From DATMBL01 sp050735975 (GTDB lineage Bacteria > Desulfobacterota > Binatia > UBA9968): DNA of 5,651 nt. The stretch is from positions 1 through 5,651 of the forward strand of contig JBOHVS010000343.1 of the NCBI GenBank assembly GCA_050735975.1, written 5' to 3'. Below, in pieces: positions 1 to 5,651 of this stretch. The translations under genes and the position numbers were made by a program. Each line of letters starts with the position of its first letter. Position 1 is the first letter of the stretch. The notes under the pieces are model-generated. The model did no database searches. It saw only the letters and a program-made list of their open reading frames with translations, and was not told where the DNA came from.

Positions 1-1
1 C

Positions 2-127
2 CGGCCGAAAGACAGCGATGAGTTTGAGATCGCCAAGCCGAGCCTGCCGGCGCTCGATAAAGCTAGAGCGGCGCTCGACGGCGATGTTGTAGATTCCATT
101 CCCAATCGCTCCGCTCTGAGCTGGTAG
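2..127 (+). other. Open frame entering from the window edge, unrecognised
   Basis: Frame 2 is open from the first bases to a TAG at 125-127 (41 codons, no start codon inside). The peptide is acidic and alanine-rich, with a DGDVVDSIPNRSAL stretch near its end. It may be the upstream part of the substrate-binding-protein remnant, which would imply a second frame change near 115-125, or the tail of an unrelated gene. I do not recognise it, and the open length is too short to argue for coding by itself. Confidence 0.2.
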
Positions 128-293
128 AGGTGAACTTGAAAACCGTGAAAGCGCGCTATCTTCGGTAAAGGGATTCAAGTTTTTCAAGTCCAACCGCAAC
201 AACACGGTGAGGATCATGACAAAGTATATCGACCTCCCCGCGGAAAAAGCGGTGCGGGTTTACGACAAAATAGCCAAATTGGAAAGGAGATAG
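118..293 (+). pseudogene. 3' remnant of an NMT1/TauA-type ABC substrate-binding protein gene, frameshifted
   Basis: Reading frame 3 from about 165 to the TAG at 291-293 encodes VKGFKFFKSNRNNTVRIM followed by TKYIDLPAEKAVRVYDKIAK. This has the pattern of the C-terminal helices of NitT/TauT (NMT1) periplasmic binding proteins: a short 'KGFKFFKSN' helix, 'TV.IM.KY', then a 'V.YDK' helix. The preceding piece of the same family pattern, NLKTVKARYLR, is in frame 1 (133-165) and ends at a TAA at 166-168. A net single-base loss near 163-164 would join the two. No start codon or complete frame exists upstream in the window, and the protein ends earlier after the YDK helix than is usual in the family. 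The stop lies two bases before the aldolase start codon, so an intact ancestor probably headed this operon. A sequencing error could also produce the shift. The family call comes from pattern memory only. Confidence 0.5.
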
Positions 294-295
294 TC

Positions 296-1276
296 ATGAT
301 CATAGCCAAAGATTTAAAAGGCGTGGTGGCGATGATGCCGGCGTTTACGACCAAAGACGGGAACTCTCCCCAGGCGATGGATACCGTGGATACCGACGCA
401 CTTACAACGTCCGTGGATAAGATGATTCGCGACGGAGCCAATGCGATCGCCACCATGGGCAGCTTTGGTGAATTCCATACGCTTCTATGGCCGGAAAAAA
501 AGAAATTAATCGAAGCCACCATCGGCGCGGTGCGCAAGCGAGTACCGGTTTTCATCGGTTGCACGACGTTTCATACGAGAGAGACGATGCGGGAGGCAAA
601 GTTCGCCGATCAAGCCGGCGCCGACGGAGTGCTCTGCGGCGTGCCGTTTTATTACCCTTCTACGGTAGAAAACGCCGTGCAATTTTACCATGACATCGCC
701 GACGCTTTTCCGAGGCTCGGTATCGGCATTTACCATAATCCACCGCTGCACAAGATTACCTTGCCCGTTCCGGCCTTTGAAAAACTCGTCACCCGGCCGA
801 ATATTGTTTTCATGAAGGACAGTCACAGAACGCCGCTGGAATTCGCCAAGCTCATAAAGATCGTCAAGGATAAGATCAGCGTCTTCGTCATGCAGGCGCA
901 GATGTATCCCTACATGCAGTATGGCGCCTCGGGTTGCTGGTCGATTTGCGCCTGGATGGGCCCTTCACCGTTGTTTCGTTTGCGCGATGCTTGCGCTGCC
1001 GGCGATTGGGAAACCGCCAAACAGATCTGCATCGACATGAGCGACGCCTACAAATCGCCGGGGAGGCCGGGCGATCTTTTGTGGCGTGAGAATTCCCACA
1101 AGTTAGTCATCAACGACGCGGGATATTGTTATGCGGGCCCCCTGCGGCCGCCATTTCGCCATGTGCCCCCGGAGATTATCGAGCACAGCAAACAGATGGC
1201 GGAAAACTGGAAGAAGTTATGCGCGAAATATCCGGCCCAACGGATGGAAATAAAGTCCGAAGCTGTTGGGGGCTAA
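296..1276 (+). CDS. DHDPS/NAL-superfamily hydratase-aldolase (benzylidenepyruvate hydratase-aldolase-like)
   Basis: This 326-residue protein is a class I (Schiff-base) aldolase of the dihydrodipicolinate synthase / N-acetylneuraminate lyase TIM-barrel superfamily. Visible landmarks are the pyruvate-binding motif GSFGE (55-59), the catalytic tyrosine in GIYHNPP (Tyr146), and the Schiff-base lysine in VFMKDSH (Lys174). The MxP segment near the N-terminus, the TVDTDAL stretch, and the tail AGPLRPPFRHVPPE (280-293) followed by an aromatic/basic helix resemble NahE/PhdJ-type trans-o-hydroxybenzylidenepyruvate hydratase-aldolases more than DapA. The length of about 330 residues also fits that subfamily better than DapA (about 290). 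The expected reaction is hydration and retro-aldol cleavage of an alpha-keto enoate to pyruvate plus an aldehyde, in the cytoplasm. The ATG at 296 follows an AAGGAGA site at 284-290 with good spacing. The substrate is unknown. Its linkage to cupin dioxygenases supports a catabolic role over lysine biosynthesis. Confidence 0.85.
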   Translation: MIIAKDLKGVVAMMPAFTTKDGNSPQAMDTVDTDALTTSVDKMIRDGANAIATMGSFGEFHTLLWPEKKKLIEATIGAVRKRVPVFIGCTTFHTRETMREAKFADQAGADGVLCGVPFYYPSTVENAVQFYHDIADAFPRLGIGIYHNPPLHKITLPVPAFEKLVTRPNIVFMKDSHRTPLEFAKLIKIVKDKISVFVMQAQMYPYMQYGASGCWSICAWMGPSPLFRLRDACAAGDWETAKQICIDMSDAYKSPGRPGDLLWRENSHKLVINDAGYCYAGPLRPPFRHVPPEIIEHSKQMAENWKKLCAKYPAQRMEIKSEAVGG

Positions 1277-1321
1277 TAGCGCCTGAACAGCGGAATGTAA
1301 TAGGGCCATCGTCATTCATTA

Positions 1322-1338
1322 CTCCCAAAAAACGGGAG
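1322..1338 (+). other. Short hairpin between aldolase and binding-protein genes
   Basis: CTCCC (1322-1326) and GGGAG (1334-1338) form a five-base stem around an A-rich seven-base loop. The stem can be extended by ATT/AAT across one bulged A. Only three T residues follow, so a strong intrinsic terminator is unlikely. It may attenuate or process the transcript between the two genes, or it may be chance. Confidence 0.25.
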
Positions 1339-1373
1339 AATTTGACGAACTCGTAAAGGAAGGAAGTTAAGTC

Positions 1374-2393
1374 ATGCGTAAGACACGATGGAATGGCATT
1401 GCAGCGGTGGTCGTATCAGCATCTCTTTTAGCGGTATCTGTCCTGCCTGCCCGGAGCCAATCTACACACACAAATAATCTCATTGCCGGGGCGAAACAAG
1501 AGGGAAAGCTTACGTGGTATACCGCGATGAGTATTCGCGATTCCAAATCTATATTGGAGACTTTTGCGAAGAAGTATCCGTTTGTTAAAACCGAGTTGGT
1601 GCGTGCGACCGGCGAACGCCTTATAAACCGTATCACCACGGAAACCCTCGCCGGTAAATGGTTATTTGATGTGGTGTCCACAAACGGGTTGGCTGTCATG
1701 GAAAGTAAACTCCTAGCGTATGTTTCTCCAGAAGCCGGCGCCTACGGTAAACAATTTAAGGATCCAGAGTCTCGATGGACCGGATACGATCACAATTATT
1801 ATGTGCTTACTTACAACACTGACAAGGTAACTGCACAGGAGGTTCCCAAAGGTTACAGCGATCTTCTTGATCCCAAATGGAAAGGGAAGATTGTAATAGA
1901 TCCGGAAGATTACGAGTGGTACGGTACTCTAGTTTTAGCTTGGGGACGGCAAAAAACAGACAAGTACATGAAACAACTGGCGGCGCAAAATATTCAATGG
2001 CGTCGTGGCCATGGACTAATTGCACAGGTTCTGGGTGCGGGAGAGTTCCCTCTAGGTATTCCCTATGCCAACGAAATAGAGAAATTGAAAAAGAAGGGCG
2101 CGCCTGTTGAGTGGGTGGACACTCTTGATCCCATTGTGACCGGCTTAAATGCAATTGGCATCGGCGCGAAATCGAGCAATCCGAATACCGCCAAACTTTT
2201 TATCGATTTTATTCTCTCCAAGGAAGGACAAGGAATTATACGGGACCGTGAACGTTTGCCGGCGCGCGAGGATATCAAGCCGCTTTCTTTGAAAGCAGAT
2301 CCGGCAAAGCTGAAGCTTCAACAAGTGCCTCGCGAGGTCTATTCCGACATAGCGAAGTATGCTGAACAGTTCCGTAAAATATTCGGACTTTAG
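1374..2393 (+). CDS. Iron(III)-type ABC transporter substrate-binding protein, periplasmic
   Basis: This 339-residue protein is a type 2 periplasmic binding protein of the FbpA/AfuA-like extracellular solute-binding family. A Sec signal peptide is clear: basic residues at 2-5, a hydrophobic core at about 9-24, and a likely cut after Ala-Arg-Ser (26-28). The mature part begins with the family opening AGAKQEGKLTWYTA (38-51). It continues with YNTDKV (147-152), LLDPKWKGKIVIDP (164-177) and the late helix NTAKLFIDFILSKEGQ (271-286). The tandem tyrosine pair that binds ferric iron in FbpA is not seen where expected; the segment reads IPYANE (229-234) with one Tyr. An organic anion or another small ligand is therefore as likely as iron. 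No permease or ATPase gene is present nearby in the window. AGGAAG (1361-1366) precedes the ATG by seven bases. The family call is firm; the ligand is unknown. Confidence 0.88.
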   Translation: MRKTRWNGIAAVVVSASLLAVSVLPARSQSTHTNNLIAGAKQEGKLTWYTAMSIRDSKSILETFAKKYPFVKTELVRATGERLINRITTETLAGKWLFDVVSTNGLAVMESKLLAYVSPEAGAYGKQFKDPESRWTGYDHNYYVLTYNTDKVTAQEVPKGYSDLLDPKWKGKIVIDPEDYEWYGTLVLAWGRQKTDKYMKQLAAQNIQWRRGHGLIAQVLGAGEFPLGIPYANEIEKLKKKGAPVEWVDTLDPIVTGLNAIGIGAKSSNPNTAKLFIDFILSKEGQGIIRDRERLPAREDIKPLSLKADPAKLKLQQVPREVYSDIAKYAEQFRKIFGL

Positions 2394-2431
2394 TCCTTGA
2401 GGAGGAGAGACAGCGGCTAAGATGAGCTGCA

Positions 2432-2452
2432 AATTCGAAACGAACGCGAATT
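2432..2452 (+). other. Small inverted repeat upstream of the first bicupin
   Basis: AATTCG (2432-2437) and CGAATT (2447-2452) are perfect six-base inverted arms separated by nine bases. They lie just upstream of the AAAGGAG ribosome-binding site (2458-2464) of the bicupin gene. The arms could be an operator half-site pair or a weak RNA hairpin influencing translation. With only six bases per arm, chance is a real possibility. Confidence 0.2.
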
Positions 2453-2470
2453 GTAGGAAAGGAGTGTTTC

Positions 2471-3523
2471 ATGACGGAGACTGCCAAGCTCGGAGCTTTA
2501 CTTGATGGAAGATCGACTTATGAGCGCTGGGCAGACGAACAAGAAGTCCCGATCGTCAAGGCTTTTTTCATCGAAGATATCGATGCGGTAACTCTCGGTC
2601 CATGGCAGCGCAAAGGTGGTAGAGGTGCCATCATTAACCTAGAAGGTACGGGGGATACGGATGATGCGTACATTTGTGAGATACCACCGGGGGGAAAATT
2701 GGAAGCCGAGCGGCATCTTTACGAAGAGCTGGTCTATGTCGTAAAAGGCCGCGGTGCAACGACGATTTGGCAAGACGAAGGCGGAAAACAAACCTTCGAG
2801 TGGCAAACTGGAAGCTTGTTTGTAATTCCTTTGAACGCTTGGTTCCAACATTTCAACGGCAGCGGCGAACAACCGGCGCGTTATATAGCCTTCACCTCCG
2901 CCCCTCTTATGATGAATCTTTTGAATGATCAAAATTTTATTTTTAACTGTCCTTACATATTTCAATCCCGGTATAATGGTGAAGCGGATTATTTCCGAGG
3001 GGAAGGCACATATTACCAGGAACGAATCTGGGATGTTAACTTCATCGCGAATTTACACGAGCTAAAATTGAAAGAGAGCGAGGAACGGGGGCGCGGTAAC
3101 AGAACAACGATTATCGAGATTGGATGTAGTCCCCTGATTGCGCATATGTCGCAGTTTTCCGTAGGAAGGTACAAAAAGGCCCATAGGCATGCCGCTGGAG
3201 CTCAAATCATAATCCTTGAGGGAGAAGGCTATTCTTTGTTGTGGCCCGAGGGGACCAAGCCAAAACGTTGTGAGTGGAAACCGAATAGCATTATCGCCCC
3301 GCCAGACCAATGGTTTCATCAGCATTTTAATACGTCGACATCAGAAACTCGTTATCTGGCGATCCGGTGGAACAGCAAAAAGTACAAAGTCTTTAAGGAC
3401 ATCGTCGATCGCAGCGTGAAAGAGGGCGGGACTCAGATCGAGTACGAGGATGAAGATCCAAAGATCAGGCAACTTTTTGAGGCGGAACTTGCCAGACGCG
3501 GGCTTCAATCCCGCATGAGTTGA
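2471..3523 (+). CDS. Bicupin protein, gentisate-dioxygenase-like fold, with altered metal sites
   Basis: This 350-residue cytoplasmic protein has two cupin domains. Domain 1 (about 65-145) has motif 1 in PPGGKLEAERHLYEELVYVVKGRG, written here as positions 72-95, and motif 2 in IPLNAWFQHFN (119-129). The usual His-x-His is replaced by Glu80-Arg81-His82, with Glu86 and His127 completing a possible metal site. Domain 2 (about 220-300) has His238-Arg-His240 and His285 (PPDQWFHQHFN, 277-287), but Gln245 stands where motif 1 normally has Glu. A charged helical tail follows. Mononuclear Fe(II) dioxygenase activity is plausible by family, but the substitutions could mean a different metal, an isomerase or a binding role. 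The gene sits 77 bases after the binding-protein gene, with AAAGGAG at 2458-2464 ahead of the ATG. The bicupin call is secure; the reaction is unknown. Confidence 0.85.
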   Translation: MTETAKLGALLDGRSTYERWADEQEVPIVKAFFIEDIDAVTLGPWQRKGGRGAIINLEGTGDTDDAYICEIPPGGKLEAERHLYEELVYVVKGRGATTIWQDEGGKQTFEWQTGSLFVIPLNAWFQHFNGSGEQPARYIAFTSAPLMMNLLNDQNFIFNCPYIFQSRYNGEADYFRGEGTYYQERIWDVNFIANLHELKLKESEERGRGNRTTIIEIGCSPLIAHMSQFSVGRYKKAHRHAAGAQIIILEGEGYSLLWPEGTKPKRCEWKPNSIIAPPDQWFHQHFNTSTSETRYLAIRWNSKKYKVFKDIVDRSVKEGGTQIEYEDEDPKIRQLFEAELARRGLQSRMS

Positions 3524-3583
3524 AAGTTAACCGGCTTCACGTGTCTCATAGGTAAAGTATTCCAGCAGGCGAGAGGAAGGATT

Positions 3584-4303
3584 ATGACCAATGTAAATTT
3601 TGACGCACTGATGGACCGAATCAAGACCATGGCGAACGATCATCATAAAACGCCTGAGGTCCAATACTATCTCAACACGCAATTTACGCGAGCAAGGGTA
3701 CGGTGTTGGATCGTTCAACAAGCGCACTTCGTGCGAAATCGCAGAGACTGCTGGGCTCTGGCGATGGGTCAAGCGCCGCTGGACGTGAAACGAGAAATCT
3801 GGTTACACGAGCAGGACGAGCTCATCAGCGACCCTCGCGCCGGCGGAGAGGACCATTACACACTCACAACCAAGGAGGCAAAACTGCTCGGCGTCAGCGA
3901 GGCGGAACTCGAGCAAGCCGAATTAAATCCTTTTGTCGCGGCGGCGCTAGAGGCCTGGCTTCACTTGGGAAAGAGAGACTGGCTGGAGTCCTTTGTCGCG
4001 GTATCCATGGTGGAGGCGATCAATTCTAATTCCCTTGTTGCCACCGGAGGGTTCTCCTACCGGGCCAGGGAAAGGCTGGTTTCGGAGTTGGGTATTCCTC
4101 GAGAGTCCCTGGTCAATAGAAATGTTCATGTGGAAGCGGATCAGGAACATGCATTAGTGCTCGAAAGAGTTCTGCGCCGGCATGCCAAGACTCTTGCCAT
4201 GCAGGAAGTTGTAATGAATGCCTTGAAGCGAACTCTCGTTATTGATCGCGCCTACCGCGGCGGCCTGGGCTTCGCGATGAATCAAATTCCCCTGGATGCC
4301 TGA
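3584..4303 (+). CDS. Heme-oxygenase-like diiron oxygenase (HDO; PqqC/TenA-fold, CADD/UndA relative)
   Basis: This 239-residue all-helical protein belongs to the iron-containing redox enzyme group that shares the heme oxygenase/TenA/PqqC fold. A full set of candidate diiron ligands can be read: Glu79 (with Glu76 and Asp78 nearby) and His91 in HEQDEL...GGEDHYTL, Glu144 in SMVEAINSN, and His182, Asp186, His189 in VHVEADQEH. The last trio has the H-x3-D-x2-H spacing of the chlamydial enzyme CADD. Known family members use O2 for fatty acid decarboxylation (UndA), p-aminobenzoate formation (CADD) or N-oxygenation (SznF). Which chemistry applies here cannot be read from sequence. Automatic annotation may call it PqqC, but no other PQQ genes are nearby and true PqqC is a cofactorless oxidase. 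It lies between two bicupin genes with 60- and 47-base gaps, and GAGGAAGG (3573-3580) precedes the ATG. The family call is strong; the substrate is unknown. Confidence 0.85.
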   Translation: MTNVNFDALMDRIKTMANDHHKTPEVQYYLNTQFTRARVRCWIVQQAHFVRNRRDCWALAMGQAPLDVKREIWLHEQDELISDPRAGGEDHYTLTTKEAKLLGVSEAELEQAELNPFVAAALEAWLHLGKRDWLESFVAVSMVEAINSNSLVATGGFSYRARERLVSELGIPRESLVNRNVHVEADQEHALVLERVLRRHAKTLAMQEVVMNALKRTLVIDRAYRGGLGFAMNQIPLDA

Positions 4304-4350
4304 GCCGCGCGGTAGACGGGGTTCAGAGGCTCAGGGCCGGAGATACTCAA

Positions 4351-5376
4351 GTGGAAAACAAAGACGTCGAGGCTTTCGATCTCGAACTTGAAACACGGCA
4401 CATCGAAGGTTTGTGGAAGCTCTATGCCACGACGCCGAGTAAAGAACCTCCTGCGGTCCTTAAACCATACTTGTGGAAATGGTCTGAGATCGAACAGGAC
4501 CTGCGACGCGCCGGCGAGATGGTCGATTTAGGGCCGAAAGAAGAGCGAAGGGTTCTTCGCCTGCTAAATCCGGGAATGCAAAACAGTCGAGCGACGACGC
4601 ATACCATGCAGATGTCTTTCCAACTCGTAAAGCCCGGCGAAATCGCGCGCGCGCACCGGCATACGATTGCCGCCATTCGGTTCGTGGTCAAGGGCAAAGG
4701 CGCTTTCACGACCGTCGAGGGCGCCAAATACGAGATGGCCCCGGGAGATTTGATCCTGACTCCGAGTTGGAGTTGGCACGATCATGGTAGCGAGTCATCC
4801 GAGCCCATCATCTGGATCGACGGCCTGGACAGTCCGTTGGTGCGCTATTTAGGGGTGGGATTTTTTGAGCACTTCTCAAATGAACGCCAATCAGTGACTA
4901 TAACGGGCGAAGCTTTACTGAGCCGGTCGGGATATTTGCGGCCGCCGGGTTCCGCGCCATCCGAGTCGCTGCCGGTGTCATATCCCTGGAAGGATACTTT
5001 GGCCGCTTTGCAGGCGCGCAAATACGATATTGGATCTCCTTACGACGGCGTCATCCTCGAATACACCGACCCATCCAACGGAGGACACACTTTCCCTACC
5101 CTGTCGTGTTGTATCCAGTTATTGCGGCCGGGCGAGAAAACTAAAGAGCATCGCCACACCAGCGGCGTGGCCTATCACGTTTTTCGCGGTCACGGTACGA
5201 CCTCGGTCGGTGAGCAATCGTTAAATTGGCAAGAAGGCGACTGCTTCGTGATCCCGCCATGGTATTGGCACAAACACAGGAACGGTTCCAGCGAGGAAGA
5301 CGCCATTTTGTTCTCATTGAACGACAGCCCGATACTCGAAAGCCTGGGCATGCATAAAGTGGAAACCAGCCAATAG
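4351..5376 (+). CDS. Gentisate 1,2-dioxygenase-family bicupin (ring-cleaving dioxygenase-like)
   Basis: This 341-residue cytoplasmic bicupin resembles gentisate 1,2-dioxygenase, salicylate 1,2-dioxygenase and 1-hydroxy-2-naphthoate dioxygenase in length and motifs. Domain 1 holds ARAHRHTIAAIRFVVKGKG (99-117), giving His102 and His104, and then PGDLILTPSWSWHDHG (131-146), giving His143. These are the expected three-His Fe(II) ligands. The WIDGLDSPLV segment (155-164) is also typical. Domain 2 keeps its own His267-Arg-His269 and His307 (PPWYWHKHRN, 302-311), so a second metal site is possible. The family reaction is O2-dependent cleavage of a hydroxylated aromatic ring to a keto acid. The start is a GTG at 4351, eight bases after a modest GGAG (4339-4342). 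The frame stays open upstream, but no ATG or GTG precedes it with a better site. The gene lies 47 bases after the diiron oxygenase. The exact substrate is unassigned. Confidence 0.85.
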   Translation: MENKDVEAFDLELETRHIEGLWKLYATTPSKEPPAVLKPYLWKWSEIEQDLRRAGEMVDLGPKEERRVLRLLNPGMQNSRATTHTMQMSFQLVKPGEIARAHRHTIAAIRFVVKGKGAFTTVEGAKYEMAPGDLILTPSWSWHDHGSESSEPIIWIDGLDSPLVRYLGVGFFEHFSNERQSVTITGEALLSRSGYLRPPGSAPSESLPVSYPWKDTLAALQARKYDIGSPYDGVILEYTDPSNGGHTFPTLSCCIQLLRPGEKTKEHRHTSGVAYHVFRGHGTTSVGEQSLNWQEGDCFVIPPWYWHKHRNGSSEEDAILFSLNDSPILESLGMHKVETSQ

Positions 5377-5383
5377 CAATCTA

Positions 5384-5490
5384 ACAGGCTGCTGAAAAAG
5401 ACTCATATGCTTCGTTGTGCTCAATCGCCTCGCTCCAACCAGTCGATGGGTATCGCTTCGCTCCACCCATCCTACGGCTCTGAGTTTCAC
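5384..5490. repeat. Composite palindromic intergenic repeat (MITE/REP-like)
   Basis: The segment opens with CAGGCTGCTGAAAAAG, a sequence I recall as the edge of many small dispersed repeats. Its TGAAAAAGACTCA (5393-5405) is matched by an imperfect inverted copy TGAGTTTCA (5481-5489). Inside is GATGGGT (5445-5451) and ACCCATC (5465-5471) around ATCGCTTCGCTCC, followed by CTACGG. Its complement reads as the widespread proteobacterial repeat GGATGGGTGGAGCGAAGCG. It contains no gene. It may fold in the transcript and act as the 3' boundary of the operon. The identification is from memory of such repeats, and copy number in this genome is unknown. Confidence 0.6.
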
Positions 5491-5651
5491 GGGTGGTGGG
5501 GGAGCCTTATATTAACTCCATCGAAGGATTCTGTTAGAGAACATAGCAACACCGATTTCAAGAGCTTGCTGGAGTGAGGACCATGAGAGCCTAATCCCTT
5601 GAGAGGATCTAGGGCAGACTGTCCCGACCAGCGAGAGGACGGAGCTAGAGG
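5491..5651. other. Unassigned sequence at the window end
   Basis: About 160 bases follow the repeat. Neither strand shows a convincing gene start with a ribosome-binding site, a tRNA or a strong terminator. The purine-rich end (GAGAGGACGGAGCTAGAGG) could belong to a structured RNA or to an element continuing beyond the window, but I see nothing decisive. Confidence 0.3.

Noticed and set aside
136..162. Possible promoter TTGAAA ... TATCTT
   Set aside because: The spacing is only 15 bases with a weak -10 match, and it lies inside the pseudogene remnant.
296..1276. Annotation as dapA (4-hydroxy-tetrahydrodipicolinate synthase)
   Set aside because: The superfamily is right, but the longer length, the RPP-containing C-terminal segment and the oxygenase neighbours fit hydratase-aldolases better.
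1342..1347. TTGACG as a -35 box for the binding-protein gene
   Set aside because: No -10 element occurs at a suitable distance; the expected position falls in the ribosome-binding site.
1126..1356. Open frame overlapping the aldolase 3' end
   Set aside because: It overlaps a well-supported gene, has no family features and runs through the intergenic hairpin.
3584..4303. Annotation as PqqC
   Set aside because: The fold is shared, but a complete metal ligand set is visible and no other pqq gene is nearby.
5487..5651. Minus-strand open frame reaching the window edge
   Set aside because: It has no recognisable protein pattern and ends at the edge of the repeat; probably chance.

Overview
The window reads as part of a chromosome from a Gram-negative bacterium, probably uncultured and soil- or water-dwelling. 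The Gram-negative call rests on a substrate-binding protein with a cleavable Sec-type signal peptide and on a proteobacterial-looking intergenic repeat. Base composition looks intermediate. A proteobacterium or a Binatota/Tectomicrobia-like lineage is possible, but this is inference and the taxon is not settled.

Layout: all five intact genes lie on the + strand in one convergent-free block with gaps of 97, 77, 60 and 47 bases, consistent with a single operon. Positions 1-293 hold the decayed 3' end of an NMT1/TauA-type substrate-binding protein gene. Next come a hydratase-aldolase of the DHDPS/NAL superfamily (296-1276), a secreted iron(III)-type ABC substrate-binding protein (1374-2393), a bicupin related to ring-cleaving dioxygenases (2471-3523), a heme-oxygenase-fold diiron oxygenase (3584-4303), and a second bicupin that closely resembles gentisate 1,2-dioxygenase (4351-5376). 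The last 275 bases are non-coding. They contain a composite palindromic repeat (about 5384-5490) and then about 160 bases in which nothing was recognised.

Working together: the block looks like an undescribed oxidative catabolic or tailoring pathway. A periplasmic binding protein would capture a small anionic substrate. One or two mononuclear-iron cupin dioxygenases and one diiron oxygenase would oxidise it. A pyruvate-forming class I aldolase would split the product. The pairing of a gentisate-dioxygenase-family ring-cleavage enzyme with a hydratase-aldolase resembles the PhdI/PhdJ step pair of phenanthrene degradation, where ring cleavage of 1-hydroxy-2-naphthoate gives a benzylidenepyruvate-type product for the aldolase. 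The substrate here is unknown. The diiron oxygenase lying between two bicupins is the most unusual part of the arrangement. No transporter permease or ATPase, regulator or CoA-ligase gene lies inside the window.
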